From assembly GCA_903897005.1 (NCBI GenBank), contig CAITZZ010000109.1, positions 1 to 33,754 of the forward strand: a stretch of 33,754 nucleotides of DNA. The letters are read 5' to 3'. Source of the DNA: an uncultured beta proteobacterium (GTDB lineage: Bacteria > Pseudomonadota > Gammaproteobacteria > Burkholderiales > Burkholderiaceae_C). Positions 32,907 through 33,754 of this stretch are shown here, piece after piece; the first letter of the stretch is position 1, and the number at the start of each line of letters is the position of its first letter. Under the pieces are notes generated by a model that was not told where the DNA came from, did no database searches, and was given only the letters and a program-made list of their open reading frames with translations. Both the position numbers and the translations under genes were made by a program.

Positions 32907-33754
32907 TGCGCTGTTTCCTCGGTGTTGACGCCCTGCGCCAGACGCTCCAGCATCGGGCGCGTGACCAGCACCACCCCCTGCTCGGTACGAAAGAAGCGGC
33001 GCGCGTCCTCGGCCGGGTCCAACCCGATGCTCATGCCGTCGGGAATGCGGCAACCCTTGTCGAGCACGACCTTGCGCAGATGGCAACGCTGGCCCACCTC
33101 AACCTGCGGCAGCAGCACCGATTCCTCGACCTGGCTGAAGGAATGCAGTCGAACCTTGGAGAACAGCACGGAGCGGCGCACCAGCGCGCCCGAAATGATG
33201 CAGCCACCCGACACCAGTGAATCGACCGCCATGCCGCGCCGAAGGTCATCGTCGAAGACGAACTTGGCTGGCGGCAACTGCTCCTGGTAAGTCCAGATTG
33301 GCCAGTCGCGGTCGTACATGTCGAGATCGGGGACGGTGCGTGTCAGGTCCAGGTTGGCGGCCCAGTAGGCGTCGATGGTGCCCACATCACGCCAGTAGGC
33401 CGGGGCTTGGGGGGAACTCTTGACGCAGGAGAGACTGAAAGGGTGGGCCACGGCTTCGCCACGCGCCACGATCGCCGGGATCAGGTCCTTGCCGAAGTCG
33501 CGGCTTGAGCCCTCGACTCCGGCGTCGGTCTTGAGCGCCGCGTAGAGGTAGTCGGCGTCGAACACGTAAATGCCCATGCTGGCCAGCGCGTGGTCGCTCC
33601 GGCCTGGCATGGGTGTGGGGTGCTGCGGCTTCTCGTCAAAACTGACAATGCGGCGCTGCTCATCGATGGCCATCACGCCGAAAGCGCTGGCCTCGGCCAG
33701 CGGCACTTCGATGCAGCCCACGGTGCAGCGTCCGCCACGTGCCACGTGATCGGC
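32903..33754 (-). CDS. glgC: Glucose-1-phosphate adenylyltransferase, C-terminal part (partial)
   Basis: 283 residues are visible; the frame remains open to the right edge, so the N-terminal nucleotidyltransferase core start is missing. Seen: [19 protein letters not shown], the sugar-phosphate-contact [14 protein letters not shown] and DFGKDLIP blocks, [18 protein letters not shown], and the left-handed beta-helix part ([22 protein letters not shown] ... [11 protein letters not shown]). The enzyme makes ADP-glucose from glucose-1-phosphate and ATP, the committed step of bacterial glycogen synthesis, and is usually allosterically controlled. It overlaps glgA by four bases. Confidence 0.96.
   Translation of the reverse strand, partial: ADHVARGGRCTVGCIEVPLAEASAFGVMAIDEQRRIVSFDEKPQHPTPMPGRSDHALASMGIYVFDADYLYAALKTDAGVEGSSRDFGKDLIPAIVARGEAVAHPFSLSCVKSSPQAPAYWRDVGTIDAYWAANLDLTRTVPDLDMYDRDWPIWTYQEQLPPAKFVFDDDLRRGMAVDSLVSGGCIISGALVRRSVLFSKVRLHSFSQVEESVLLPQVEVGQRCHLRKVVLDKGCRIPDGMSIGLDPAEDARRFFRTEQGVVLVTRPMLERLAQGVNTEETAQ

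Noticed and set aside
1-33754. CRISPR arrays, insertion-sequence transposases and rRNA genes
   Set aside because: No regularly spaced direct repeats, transposase motifs or rRNA-like sequences were seen; the only tandem repeats are the two 25-base units at 9371-9420.

Overview
The window reads as the chromosome of a high-GC betaproteobacterium, most likely Burkholderiales and probably of the Comamonadaceae/Rhodoferax kind. The arguments are a homodimeric-type pyruvate dehydrogenase operon (aceE-aceF-lpdA) whose dihydrolipoyl dehydrogenase carries its own N-terminal lipoyl domain, a divergent FixL/FixJ-like two-component pair, and the style of the intergenic palindromes. The genus is inferred from gene content only.

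Positions 1-6758 are accessory DNA or border it. After the tail of an EAL-domain protein (1-231) and about 500 bases with no recognisable gene comes a compact leftward module: a winged-helix protein, a family A DNA polymerase with proofreading domain but no 5'-nuclease, two unknown proteins, an AlpA/excisionase-like HTH protein, a further unknown protein and a tyrosine integrase. The module stops at 6714-6758, a 45-base block that is exactly the 3' part (anticodon loop to CCA) of a tRNA-Val(CAC) without its 5' half. This is the signature of integration into a tRNA gene and marks the right end of the element; the tRNA's own terminator follows at 6777. The left end is not visible. An integrase plus a dedicated replicative-type polymerase at a tRNA site recalls pipolins, but here the polymerase is family A, with Leu at the position equivalent to E. 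coli Pol I Phe762. This is the best candidate in the window for something little described.

From 6912 on the genes look like chromosomal backbone: a DUF4143 ATPase and an L-2-hydroxyglutarate-oxidase-like flavoprotein; pyrD and rpiA (divergent); a leftward run of histidine kinase, response regulator, folD, prlC and a DUF4124-glutaredoxin protein; the rightward aceE, aceF, lpdA operon; a sodium:solute symporter with a His-rich tail; a YdcH/DUF465 small protein; iorA-iorB; and the glycogen genes glgC-glgA-glgP on the minus strand (glgC runs off the right edge).

The metabolic genes centre on pyruvate and acetyl-CoA formation, oxidative decarboxylation of aryl-pyruvates, glycogen turnover and nucleotide/one-carbon supply. 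The two-component pair faces aceE across about 100 bases containing a perfect 8-2-8 dyad, so it may control pyruvate dehydrogenase, its own synthesis, or both. Several intergenic gaps (aceE/aceF, aceF/lpdA, regulator/folD, oxidase/pyrD) hold hairpin-forming repeats.
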